Positions 46,422 to 54,691 of a stretch of DNA of 64,000 bases are shown piece by piece; position 1 is the stretch's first letter; each line of letters opens with the position of its first letter. Source of the stretch: Sinorhizobium americanum (GTDB lineage: Bacteria > Pseudomonadota > Alphaproteobacteria > Rhizobiales > Rhizobiaceae); contig NZ_LNQC01000080.1 of assembly GCF_001651855.1 (NCBI RefSeq), positions 157,590 through 221,589 of the forward strand, given 5' to 3'. Under the pieces are notes generated by a model that was not told the origin of the DNA, searched no databases, and saw only the letters and a program-made list of their open reading frames with translations. A program made the position numbers and the translations under genes.

Positions 46422-46468
46422 CATGCATGATCTTGGCGAAATCACGCAAGAATACAAGCATCATGCAT
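46422..46468. promoter_or_regulatory. Inverted repeat between the lrp-like gene and hpd
   Basis: CATGCATGAT at 46422-46431 and ATCATGCAT at 46460-46468 are inverted copies 28 bases apart, within the divergent promoter region. It fits a spaced dimeric Lrp-type operator. Confidence 0.5.
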
Positions 46469-46520
46469 CGGATCTGCGCCATACTCCAACAAAGGTCGGA
46501 GGAACGAGAGGAGATATTCG

Positions 46521-47639
46521 ATGGGCCCGTTTCCGCATGATGCCCCACCCGCAACCATATCGGCGGACAATCCCGCCGGCACGGATGGATTCGAATTCGT
46601 CGAGTTCGCGCACCCGGAACCGGAGAAGCTTCAGGAACTCTTCTGCCGCATGGGCTACACGCCGGTTGCAAGACACCGGACGAAAAACATCACCGTCTGG
46701 CGACAGGGCGACATCAACTACATCCTGAATGCCGAACCCGGCTCGCATGCGATGCGCTTCGTCGACAAGCACGGGCCCTGCGCCCCATCGATGGCCTGGC
46801 GCGTCGTCGATGCGAAACATGCCATCGAGCACGCCGTTGCCAAGGGTGCCGAACCTTATACTGGCGACGACAAGAGCCTCGACGTGCCCGCGATCGTCGG
46901 CATCGGCGGCTCGCTTCTCTATTTCGTCGAGACCCATGGCGACAAGGGTTCCGCCTATGACGCCGAGTTCGAATGGCTCGGCGAAAGCGATCCGAAGCCG
47001 GACGGCGTCGGCTTCTACTATCTCGATCACCTGACCCACAATGTTTACCGCGGCAACATGGACAAGTGGTGGGCCTTCTACCGCGAGCTGTTCAACTTCA
47101 AGCAGATCCATTTCTTCGACATTGACGGCCGCATCACCGGGCTGTTGAGCCGGGCGATCACCTCGCCCTGTGGCAAGATCCGAATTCCCCTGAACGAGTC
47201 GAAGGACGACACCAGCCAGATCGAAGAATATCTGAAAAAGTACAAGGGCGAAGGCATCCAGCACATCGCCGTCGGCACCGAGACGATCTACGACGCGACC
47301 GACAGGCTGGCCGAGAACGGTCTCAAATTCATGCCCGGACCGCCGGACACATATTACGAGATGTCGCACAAGCGCGTCCACGGCCATGACGAGCCGATCG
47401 GACGCATGAAGAAGCACGGCATACTGATCGACGGCGAAGGCGTCGTGGATGGCGGCATGACGAAGATCCTCCTGCAGATCTTCTCGAAAACCGTCATCGG
47501 GCCGATCTTCTTCGAGTTCATCCAGCGCAAGGGCGACGAAGGCTTCGGCGAGGGTAATTTTCGGGCACTGTTTGAGTCGATCGAGGCTGACCAGATCCGC
47601 CGCGGCGCGCTGAATACACCGCCGGCCGCAGCCGAGTAG
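46521..47639 (+). CDS. hpd: 4-hydroxyphenylpyruvate dioxygenase
   Basis: A 372-residue Fe(II) enzyme that converts 4-hydroxyphenylpyruvate to homogentisate, feeding the hmgA-fahA-maiA operon on the other side of the two regulators. The iron ligands are recognisable: His in YLDHLTHNV, His in GIQHIAVGT, and Glu in IFFEFIQRKG. GGAACGAGAGGAG precedes the ATG. Confidence 0.95.
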   Translation: MGPFPHDAPPATISADNPAGTDGFEFVEFAHPEPEKLQELFCRMGYTPVARHRTKNITVWRQGDINYILNAEPGSHAMRFVDKHGPCAPSMAWRVVDAKHAIEHAVAKGAEPYTGDDKSLDVPAIVGIGGSLLYFVETHGDKGSAYDAEFEWLGESDPKPDGVGFYYLDHLTHNVYRGNMDKWWAFYRELFNFKQIHFFDIDGRITGLLSRAITSPCGKIRIPLNESKDDTSQIEEYLKKYKGEGIQHIAVGTETIYDATDRLAENGLKFMPGPPDTYYEMSHKRVHGHDEPIGRMKKHGILIDGEGVVDGGMTKILLQIFSKTVIGPIFFEFIQRKGDEGFGEGNFRALFESIEADQIRRGALNTPPAAAE

Positions 47640-47686
47640 AGGCGGAGCCGTTCCGAAGCCCCGCTCGCCTATCAGCGCGGCGAGAG

Positions 47687-47717
47687 GCGCTGCGCACCCC
47701 CGTCGGGCGCGCAGCGC
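47687..47717. terminator. Hairpin between hpd and the convergent luxR gene
   Basis: GCGCTGCGC and GCGCAGCGC form a 9-bp stem with a 13-base loop about 48 bases after the hpd stop. T-tracts are weak on both sides. Confidence 0.4.
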
Positions 47718-47734
47718 GAACTTTGTTCACTCCC

Positions 47735-48511
47735 TCAGTTGGACCAGCGGTGCCGTGGCTCGCCCAGATCGCCCTCGTGCCGAAAATAGCGGGACGCCGC
47801 TTCGGTGCGGTTGCGCACGTTCATCTTCTTGTAGATGTTGCGCACGTGCACCTTGACGGTGTTCTCCGAGAGCCCGAGCCGGTCGGCGATGATCTTGTTC
47901 TGGGTTCCCATGCAGATCAGATCGAGAATCTGGATCTCCCGGGTCGTCAGCACGCCCCTGCCGTTTTCACGCCGCCGCTCCGAGTCGCTCTCTTCGACGG
48001 CCGATTGCCGCTGGACAGGCGAGCCGCCCGCCGCGAACCCGCGAGGCGCCAGACGCCTGAGCAATGCTGCCGGAAAGTGCTCGCCGCCCTTCATCAGCAG
48101 ATCGATGGCGGTCAGGCAGACATCGAGATGCAGGTTCAAGGGCAGCACGCCATGGATGAGACCCTCATCGACGAAGCCAGCGATCGACGTATCGAGCTCG
48201 TCTGCATTCTCCACGACCACTCCGATCGAGGCCTTGGGATGGAATTCATGGATCATTCTGATGATCGACGGGAAAGTGCTTGCCGGCACGCGGTAAAGCA
48301 TGACCAGAGCGACATCGACGAGATTACCATCGAGCAGACTGTCGGCTTCCGACAGGCTTACTATGTCATGACCTTGAAAGCGGGCGCTAATTGCTTGCGT
48401 CAGGCATTCGGCGAGCAAATCCGCTTTGGCGAGCATTACAATCTTGTTTTTCTTTACTAAAACCTTGTTGCTGTCTTCAAAATTACTCAGGGCCGAACTC
48501 TCACGATACAT
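47735..48511 (-). CDS. LuxR-type regulator with degenerate receiver-like domain
   Basis: A 258-residue protein. The C-terminal HTH is a clear LuxR/NarL type (LTTREIQILDLICMG, LSENTVKVHVRNIYKKM). The N-terminal ~150 residues resemble a receiver fold (KIVMLAKADLLAECL at strand 1/helix 1). The position of the phosphoacceptor, expected in the PDVVLLD-like stretch, reads VDVALVMLYRVP, so the Asp is Met. It is therefore probably phosphorylation-independent. It lies beside the secretion locus, separated by about 2.3 kb; control of that locus is possible but inferred. The upstream region is AT-rich and holds several dyads. Confidence 0.85.
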   Translation of the reverse strand: MYRESSALSNFEDSNKVLVKKNKIVMLAKADLLAECLTQAISARFQGHDIVSLSEADSLLDGNLVDVALVMLYRVPASTFPSIIRMIHEFHPKASIGVVVENADELDTSIAGFVDEGLIHGVLPLNLHLDVCLTAIDLLMKGGEHFPAALLRRLAPRGFAAGGSPVQRQSAVEESDSERRRENGRGVLTTREIQILDLICMGTQNKIIADRLGLSENTVKVHVRNIYKKMNVRNRTEAASRYFRHEGDLGEPRHRWSN

Positions 48512-49692
48512 TTATCCCTCCTTGGGCGTTCCCTGAATTCTTATGGGTGTGAAGCCCCTCTTGAAGAACGCCTGCTATTAAAAATTAATTCGATTAAAAA
48601 GCGAATTCCCACAACGGTAGAATTCGTAATGACTAATGTATCGTAAATAAGGGCGATGGGAAACAGCCCAAATGGGTTAGATTGGCGAGGCGAGACGATC
48701 TAGATCGTCCGAAATCGAACCAATTTTGGGTCTATCCACCCAAAAGCCTGGGACAAGCCGGGATGCGGCCGTGCATTTTGCGCCGGCTTCGAGCACCCTT
48801 TGCTTTTCAGGGGTTCGGCGGACCGAAGGGGCGGGGCACAAAACGGTGGGCCGTGAGAACATTCAAGTCTGGGATGTAGATCACGGCCCCGCACCTTCTA
48901 GCCTGTTCCAGATGGAAGGCGGTACCCACAAAGGGTTATCGAAGGCCCGGCGCGCACCCGACCGGTGGGCCGCCTGTGCGGGCCGTCGCACGTCTCGCGC
49001 AACCGCTGAGGCTCAAGTACACGTTGAAGATCGGCGCCGTTGGGAGCGCGTGGCGGGTAGCCCGATGGCCGCAGTGGCGGTGTCGGATTCACAATATTAA
49101 CATTGCCTTAACGCGCATGGCGAGAAAGTGCTACCCGGGATTGCGGAGATAACGGGGGCGCCTCCCTCTTCGCAGCGTCTGATCTACCACCGGGGGGTCT
49201 CGCCGTCACATTCGCAATGCGAGTTCGAAGGGCGCGAGCTCCGTCGAGCGGCTGCCCAGACTAACCATAATTGGTATCTATCGCTTCCTCCCATTCCGGA
49301 TCACACTGCAATCATCGCATAGCGTTTTATGCGTTCCGGATGTTGTCCTGCGTATGTTCGGAAGTATTTATATTGCGTTTGCATGACAAGGCGTATGACA
49401 TCTTATATTCTGACGTATAAATTTTCGACGGGGCCTAAGCCCTGCCTGCATCTATACTGAAAAAAGAAATAGAAGATATCGAGACCCGCAGATGAATGGT
49501 ATCACCGTTGTCTGACTGAAGAAGAGCCAGCGCCACAAGAATCCTAAAAGAGATGAAAGGGTTTCGGTGCTGGCTCACTCTCCTCGCATCTCCTTGCAGC
49601 GTCCAGCAGAACCAAGTACAGTTCGCCTCGCCCGTCGCGAGCCAGCCTGTATCTATCCGAACTTGACGTCATTTGGACCGGTCCCGGCCTTA
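48512..49692. other. Long gene-poor region with several dyads
   Basis: About 1.2 kb with no convincing gene: the frames are short, lack ribosome-binding sites and show no recognisable family. It contains inverted repeats CGAATTC/GAATTCG (48602-48626), a perfect 16-bp palindrome GACGATCTAGATCGTC (48694-48709) and TTTTGGGT/ACCCAAAA (48724-48745). AT-rich stretches lie near 48540-48650 and 49320-49480. It may hold promoters, small RNAs or decayed DNA. Confidence 0.5.
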
Positions 49693-49786
49693 GTGCACTC
49701 GCCTAAAAGTGTGCAGCGGTTTTGGGATGACGAAACAATGACCTAAAGCGCGCCGCCTGAATACGTTTGAACGCGACGCGCTTCAG
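49693..49786 (+). repeat. RIME-like intergenic element, copy 2 (degenerate)
   Basis: Same orientation and core (CCTAAAAGTGTGCAGCGGTT) as the other copies, and the second palindrome is kept (CTAAAGCGCG ... CGACGCGCTTCAG). The first palindrome is lost: the left arm reads GTGCACTCG and the right arm CGAAACA. Confidence 0.7.
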
Positions 49787-49816
49787 GCGTGACGCCGACA
49801 GCTCAGTGCCTGTTGG

Positions 49817-50344
49817 TTAACGCGGAAAGTCATATCGCTCGACGATTGCCCAGATCGATTTGTTGATCTTCATAATTTGGTCGATGGCCTCGCTGATCCT
49901 CGCCAATTCCGCGTCGTCGATCTGCTCGATCTTGCCGTATTTAATGGTTTCCTTGCTGTCGAATATGGCCATGAGCTGGGTGCTGGCCTGGTCCCCGGTC
50001 TCGTCGAACGAATAGATGCAATGGCTGTACTTGTTCCTGAGTTTCGCCTGTTTGCCCAGCTGCTGTGTCACGGCGAGAATCTCCTGCCGGCGATTGGAAG
50101 GCGTCTTAGCCATCTTGGCGAGCCGCTCGACGAGCTCGATGCGGGCGCGCGTCGTGTTCAGCGTCAGGAAAATAATGACCGCCGTTTCCTTATCCACGTT
50201 CGCAAGTCCGGCGATCAGATAGATGAGCAGGCTTTCCGTGTTCGTCCACGTGTAGTTCAGCTGCCCAATCAAAAGAAGGATCTCGTGGAATCTCTTCATC
50301 GGCCCTGCCTGCTGTTGCCGAACGCCTCGGTCCGCATCGCTCAT
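49817..50344 (-). CDS. Hypothetical protein with HEPN-like R-N-x3-H motif
   Basis: A 175-residue, largely helical protein of unknown family. KLRNKYSHCIYSF includes R-N-K-Y-S-H at residues 103-108, matching the Rx4H catalytic motif of HEPN-domain nucleases and nucleotide-binding proteins, in which an Asn often follows the Arg. A preceding long helix (residues 60-85, RARIELVERLAKMA) and a following one fit a HEPN helical bundle. The ATG at 50344 has GGAAGCGAG upstream. No obvious partner antitoxin (MNT or similar) is encoded next to it. Function as an RNase toxin or stress effector is inference. Confidence 0.6.
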   Translation of the reverse strand: MSDADRGVRQQQAGPMKRFHEILLLIGQLNYTWTNTESLLIYLIAGLANVDKETAVIIFLTLNTTRARIELVERLAKMAKTPSNRRQEILAVTQQLGKQAKLRNKYSHCIYSFDETGDQASTQLMAIFDSKETIKYGKIEQIDDAELARISEAIDQIMKINKSIWAIVERYDFPR

Positions 50345-50852
50345 ACTCGCTTCCAATCCATCGCTTCCCTTTAGTAGGTTTGGATCCTAAACCTGCCCTC
50401 CGCAAGTAGCCCTAAGGGAGTATGGCTGCAAATCCATTCCGAAAATTTGGCTGAGCGCGAATTTTCTTTCCTCGCATCGTCAACCTTGGGATGATCATCC
50501 CCGCCCAGGACTACCCTACGGGGCTAGCTCGAACTGACAGCTTACATTTCGTGCAACTTGGCAACAGACTGCCCGGGCAAATCGATGAGCAGGGAGGCTC
50601 GAGCCTTGGGACCGGTAGTGCGCCGGATGCGCAGGTGCCCCTTGGATAGGCCCGAGCAGTGCTCCAGCATGGAGGAGGGCATCTACCACTACATTAGAAC
50701 GTCTGATCCCCGGTCGCGCTTTGTCGTCCGGCGATCGAAATTTTCTTCATTGAAGTAGCTTTGTTCATTTCAACCCTGGACCGCACATCCGTGAGCTGCG
50801 TGAGAGAAAAAGGCGGCTTGGCTGTCGCGGCCTCAACCTGAGGAAGACCATT
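50345..50852. other. Intergenic region upstream of the secretion locus
   Basis: About 500 bases with no convincing gene. It must contain the promoter of the low-complexity protein gene; AGGAAG at 50841-50846 is its ribosome-binding site. No recognised operator was found. Confidence 0.5.
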
Positions 50853-52553
50853 ATGGGCAAGGACAAGAATTTCTTGTGGCCGTGGGAAGACCAATCACAG
50901 GATCAGGACCAATACCAGGATCAGGATCAGGAGCAGGAATCCGAACAGGAGCAAGAGCAGGAGCAAGAGCAGGAGCAGGAGTCCGAACAGGAGCAGGAGC
51001 AGGAGCAATCCAGCGAGTCCTATAACGGCAACCTGAACGGCAACGGCAACCTGAACGGCAATGGCAACCTGAACGGCAACGGCAATGCCAATGGCAACGG
51101 CAACCTGAACGGCAACGGCAATGCCAACCTGAACGGCAACGGCAACCTGAACGGCAACGCCAACCTCAACGCCAACGTCAACAAGAACGAAACCGACGTC
51201 GACGTCGACGTGGATAGCAAGACTGAAGTCGAGGTCGACGTCGACATCGATCTTGATGGCTACAAGCCCTCCGACGACGACTTCGTCGACATCGACAATT
51301 CTGAAATCGAGGGCCTTGCTGCCGTCAGCTTCAAGGACATCCTGGACGAGTCGCTTAACGGCGCGGGAAATGACGTCGGTAACGTCTTCAGCCAGAACGC
51401 CATCATGTCGGATGACGACGAGCTGTCCCACGTCTCCAACGACGGCACCCTTTACCAGAACGGCGATGCCCACGGCGGTTATGCCAAGTCGGACGACGGC
51501 ATTTCCGCCAGCGGTGACGGTGGCGAAGGCGGCGACGACGCCGATGCCGACGGCGGTGACGGCGGCGACGGTGGCCTCGCGATCGGCGGCTTTGCCGGTG
51601 GCGGTGAGGCGGAGAGCGAAGCCGAGAGCGACGCGGACGGTGGCGACGGCAATGGCGGCGGCGCTTTGAGCGTTGGCGTTGGCGTTGGCGGTGACAGCGG
51701 CAACGCCAATGGCGGTGCGGCAACCGGTGGCACCGGTGGTGCCGGCGCTGCGGGCACCGGCCTCGGGCTCGGGCTTGGTGTTGGCCTCGGCGTCGGTGCC
51801 GCAGCCGGCGGTGAAGGCGGCAACAGCAACGCTGGCGATGGCGACGATACCGGAGACATCGAGAGCGACGAAGCGGAAGCCGAAGACGCCGGCGACGGCG
51901 GCGACGGCATCGATGCCGACTTCGGAATCCCGATCCTGAACTTCGGTAATGACGGTGGGGACGGCGGCGACAATGACGGTGGCAACAGCGTGGCCTTCGG
52001 AAGCACCGGCGACTCGACTGGCGGCAGCTCCGGTGATGCCGGCGACGGCGGCGATGCGCTTGGTGCCGGCTTCGGCGCCGGATCGGGCGTCGGCCTCGGC
52101 GCGGGCATCGGTGGCGACGGCGGTAATGCCAATGCTTCGGCGGATGGCGGAACGACCGGTGACGGCGGAGCCGGAAGCGGCACGGGCACGGCGACCGGCG
52201 GTGAAGGAGAAGGCGGCCTCGCTCTCTCCGGCGCATGGGCTGGCGATGCCTTTGCCGGCGGCGGCACGGGCGGTGCAGCAAACGCCGGCGGGGGCGGTGG
52301 CGGTGGTGCAGGTGGTACCGCTACGACCGGCGATGGCGGGGCAGGCTCGGGCGGCACCTGGGGCTCCTACAATGGAGACGATAGTTTCCTCGAAGGAATC
52401 TCCTCGGCATCGGCCGATGCGGTGATCGACACCAACGCCTTCAACCAGCAGATCGTGCTTGGTGCCAACCTGCAGGGCAACACCATCGACATGACGGTCG
52501 TCGGCGGCGATTACAGCTCGACGGCGATCGGCGAAGACGACGACGCCGCATAA
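50853..52553 (+). CDS. Low-complexity Gln/Glu-, Asn/Gly- and Gly/Asp-rich protein, candidate type I secretion substrate
   Basis: A 566-residue strongly acidic protein of unknown family. Layout: residues 14-52 alternate Gln with Asp/Glu; 58-108 are Asn-Gly/Leu repeats (units of NGNLNG type); 114-135 alternate Asp/Glu with Val; about 170-510 are Gly, Asp and Ala rich with GVGVG and GLGLG runs. The last ~40 residues (NAFNQQIVLGANLQGNTIDM, then VVGGDYSSTAIGEDDDAA) are non-repetitive and end acidic. There is no signal peptide. NVFSQNAIMSDDDEL at 177-191 matches a motif repeated in the next gene's product. It precedes an exporter pair, so an exported surface or matrix protein is likely; the canonical RTX nonapeptide GGxGxDxUx is not evident. 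Confidence 0.75.
   Translation: MGKDKNFLWPWEDQSQDQDQYQDQDQEQESEQEQEQEQEQEQESEQEQEQEQSSESYNGNLNGNGNLNGNGNLNGNGNANGNGNLNGNGNANLNGNGNLNGNANLNANVNKNETDVDVDVDSKTEVEVDVDIDLDGYKPSDDDFVDIDNSEIEGLAAVSFKDILDESLNGAGNDVGNVFSQNAIMSDDDELSHVSNDGTLYQNGDAHGGYAKSDDGISASGDGGEGGDDADADGGDGGDGGLAIGGFAGGGEAESEAESDADGGDGNGGGALSVGVGVGGDSGNANGGAATGGTGGAGAAGTGLGLGLGVGLGVGAAAGGEGGNSNAGDGDDTGDIESDEAEAEDAGDGGDGIDADFGIPILNFGNDGGDGGDNDGGNSVAFGSTGDSTGGSSGDAGDGGDALGAGFGAGSGVGLGAGIGGDGGNANASADGGTTGDGGAGSGTGTATGGEGEGGLALSGAWAGDAFAGGGTGGAANAGGGGGGGAGGTATTGDGGAGSGGTWGSYNGDDSFLEGISSASADAVIDTNAFNQQIVLGANLQGNTIDMTVVGGDYSSTAIGEDDDAA
50892..51008 (+). repeat. Gln/Asp-Glu coding tandem repeat
   Basis: Imperfect repeats of CAGGAGCAAGAG/CAGGATCAGGAC type encode alternating Gln and acidic residues. 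Short-period DNA of this kind can change length by slippage without frameshift in multiples of six. Confidence 0.8.
51024..51176 (+). repeat. Asn-Gly coding tandem repeat (about 18-bp unit)
   Basis: Units such as AACCTGAACGGCAACGGC recur with variants (AATGGC, AACGCC), encoding the N-L-N-G-N-G pattern. Unit length is a multiple of three, so copy-number changes would keep the frame. Confidence 0.85.
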
Positions 52554-52602
52554 CGGTAAGGCGACACCACCGGTTCGCAACTTCGCAATCGGGCATTGAA
52601 AT

Positions 52603-52631
52603 GGACTGCGCGGGTTCGCCCCGCGCAGTCC
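52603..52631 (+). terminator. Strong intergenic hairpin between the two candidate substrate genes
   Basis: A perfect 12-bp stem (GGACTGCGCGGG / CCCGCGCAGTCC) with a five-base loop, 50 bases after the stop of the low-complexity gene and 33 bases before the next ATG. No T-tract follows, so it may be a partial terminator or an mRNA-stabilising element rather than a full stop. Confidence 0.6.
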
Positions 52632-52663
52632 AACAGCACCGAAATAAAAACTGGGGGCTGACA

Positions 52664-54673
52664 ATGACCCTGTATTTCGACAAGACGACCGAGGCGATCG
52701 CCCACTTCGTCGGCCTGTTCGCCATTGCTCTTGAAGAAATTCGCCTGCGCGACGCCTATGAAGAATTCAAGGCGCATCAGGAGGCGCAGGAGGAACCGCC
52801 GCAGCTCCCATCCGTGCCGGTCACGGTGAAGGCACCCTACGAGCTCAAGGATTTCGACCCGGGTATTCCCTACCGTCCGGCCGAGCCGGACCCGACCGAG
52901 CCGACCCCGGGCTTCTATCCCGGGCTTCGTCCGCCGGAAATACCGATCGCGCGGCCGGCCGCCGAGATCGACAATCCCCACCTTTTCACCCGCGGCAGCT
53001 CGAGCGCGTCATCCGCGAGTGCGCCTGAATTTCAAATCGATCCGCCCGGTTCCGTGGCGGTCTACGCATCGCAGCAGATCCGGCTTTCGGATAACGACTT
53101 CGTCAGCCTAGGCGGTCACGGGCTGAAATTCTCCCCGCAGGTGGACAACAGCGCCCTGATGAACGATCTCATCGAAGCGGCGCGGCAGTTTTCTCCACTC
53201 GGCGATACAGAGATTCCCGGCTCCCCGGAGGAAATCGCCAGCTTCATCAGCACGACGGCTGAGCAGCTTGATGCCTTTGCCGCGCAGCAGGACGGACAGG
53301 AAGGCACCGTCGTTGCGAAAGGCGAGACGGTCGCAGGCACCTTCGTCAACGGAGAACTCGTCGAGGAGGCGCCGAGTCTCGATGACTACTTGCCGCCACC
53401 CGAGGAAACGCCGGACGAAAAGCCGGCCACCTCCACTGAAGCCGGCGGCAAGTTCACCGCAGGCCAAGGCAAGGTCACGATCGAGGCATCGGTCGAACTG
53501 GAAGCCGGCGGCAACACGCTGGTCAATTCCGTCGAGCTGACGAACAATTGGCTTCAATCGAATGTGCTGGCGGTTGCCGGTGATCATGTCGAGCTCAACG
53601 CAATCGTCCAGATTAACGTCCTGTCCGACAGCGATCTCGTGAGCACCAGCCTGAATGGCTGGAACCTCGACCCGGGTAAACCGTCTGAGGCCTTCAATAT
53701 CGCGATGTTCAAGCATCTCGACCCGCAGCCGAACGGTGCAGAGCAGGCCGGAAGCGGCGACTTCCCGAAGGCTTGGGCGGTCACCGAGATCAAAGGTGAC
53801 CTCTTGATCTCGAACTGGTTCGAGCAACTCACCTTCATGAGCGATGAGGATACGGCCATCCTGGCCTCGGCTGGCACGACCGCTTCGATCATCACCGGAG
53901 ACAATACGGCGATCAACAACGTCTCGCTTGCTGAGCTCGGACACCATTACGATCTCATCTTCATCGGCGGCAATGTCTACGACGCTAACATCATCCAGCA
54001 ACTGAATATCCTGCTCGACAACGACCTTGTCGGCGCCGTCGAGGGGTTTGGCACAAGCGGCAAGGGCTCCGCGTCCACCGACGGCAACCTGCTCTGGAAC
54101 GAAGCGGCGATCGTTGAAGCCGGTGGCGGGTCCAGCGTCAAACCGATGCCGAAATCCTATCTCGACGCCTTCGGCGATCTCGCAGGCGGGAAAAAGACGC
54201 TGCCGGACGGTGTGCTAAAGGATGGCGCCTTCGCCGGCATGGACGGCCTGCGGGTGCTTTATATTTCGGGCGACCTCGTTAACCTCAACTATGTCAAGCA
54301 AACCAACATTCTGGGCGACAGCGACCAGATTGCGCTCGCCATGAGCAAGCTTACCGCCGATTTGGATGCGGACTGGACGATTTCGACCGGTTCGAACACC
54401 TTGGTCAACTACGCCGGGATCATCGACGTCGATGCCGGCCAGACCATTTACACAGGGGGCACCGCCTATTCGGACGAGATCCTCGTCCAGGCCGAACTGA
54501 TCAAGACCGACCCTTACCTCGGCGGCCAGGATCCTGACGCGCTCGTCAGCGAAGCGGTTGCTTTCCTCGGTGACGACATGATGGCCCCCGACCCCGGGCC
54601 CCATCCGCCGGATCACGCGCCGCCTCCGCTCGATACGACGAATGCCGATCCCATGCATAGCATGTTGGCCTGA
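52664..54673 (+). CDS. Motif-repeat protein of unknown function, candidate type I secretion substrate
   Basis: A 669-residue acidic protein with no signal peptide. A short motif, N-hydrophobic2-x-Q-x-N-I/V-L/M-x-D-x-D-h, recurs: residues 136-147 (SQQIRLSDNDFV), 312-326 (NAIVQINVLSDSDLV), 384-398 (NWFEQLTFMSDED...), 442-456 (NIIQQLNILLDNDLV) and 542-556 (NYVKQTNILGDSDQI). The motif alternates with GNTLVN/GDNTAINN-like and YISGD/FIGGN strands, suggesting a repeated beta module. Residues 43-105 are Pro-rich; the C terminus is Pro/Asp-rich (PDPGPHPPDHAPPPLD). ATG 52664 is preferred over the in-hairpin ATG at 52601. The exporter gene starts 18 bases after its stop, so it belongs to the same locus; cargo, adhesin or scaffold roles remain open. 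Confidence 0.75.
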   Translation: MTLYFDKTTEAIAHFVGLFAIALEEIRLRDAYEEFKAHQEAQEEPPQLPSVPVTVKAPYELKDFDPGIPYRPAEPDPTEPTPGFYPGLRPPEIPIARPAAEIDNPHLFTRGSSSASSASAPEFQIDPPGSVAVYASQQIRLSDNDFVSLGGHGLKFSPQVDNSALMNDLIEAARQFSPLGDTEIPGSPEEIASFISTTAEQLDAFAAQQDGQEGTVVAKGETVAGTFVNGELVEEAPSLDDYLPPPEETPDEKPATSTEAGGKFTAGQGKVTIEASVELEAGGNTLVNSVELTNNWLQSNVLAVAGDHVELNAIVQINVLSDSDLVSTSLNGWNLDPGKPSEAFNIAMFKHLDPQPNGAEQAGSGDFPKAWAVTEIKGDLLISNWFEQLTFMSDEDTAILASAGTTASIITGDNTAINNVSLAELGHHYDLIFIGGNVYDANIIQQLNILLDNDLVGAVEGFGTSGKGSASTDGNLLWNEAAIVEAGGGSSVKPMPKSYLDAFGDLAGGKKTLPDGVLKDGAFAGMDGLRVLYISGDLVNLNYVKQTNILGDSDQIALAMSKLTADLDADWTISTGSNTLVNYAGIIDVDAGQTIYTGGTAYSDEILVQAELIKTDPYLGGQDPDALVSEAVAFLGDDMMAPDPGPHPPDHAPPPLDTTNADPMHSMLA

Positions 54674-54691
54674 TCGGACGCGGGGGCGACG

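Noticed and set aside
48694..48709. Phage or IS attachment site at the 16-bp palindrome
   Set aside because: No integrase, transposase or direct repeats of a target site were seen nearby.
48726..49100. 124-codon plus-strand frame in the gene-poor region
   Set aside because: No ribosome-binding site, low-complexity Arg/Ala/Gly translation and overlapping equally long frames on the other strand.
50892..51176. Short tandem repeats resembling a CRISPR array
   Set aside because: The units are contiguous, without spacers, in frame within a coding sequence, and no cas gene is present.
50895..52664. 589-codon minus-strand frame opposite the low-complexity gene
   Set aside because: It is an antisense shadow of the repetitive Gln/Asn/Gly codons; composition mirrors the repeats, there is no ribosome-binding site and no family.
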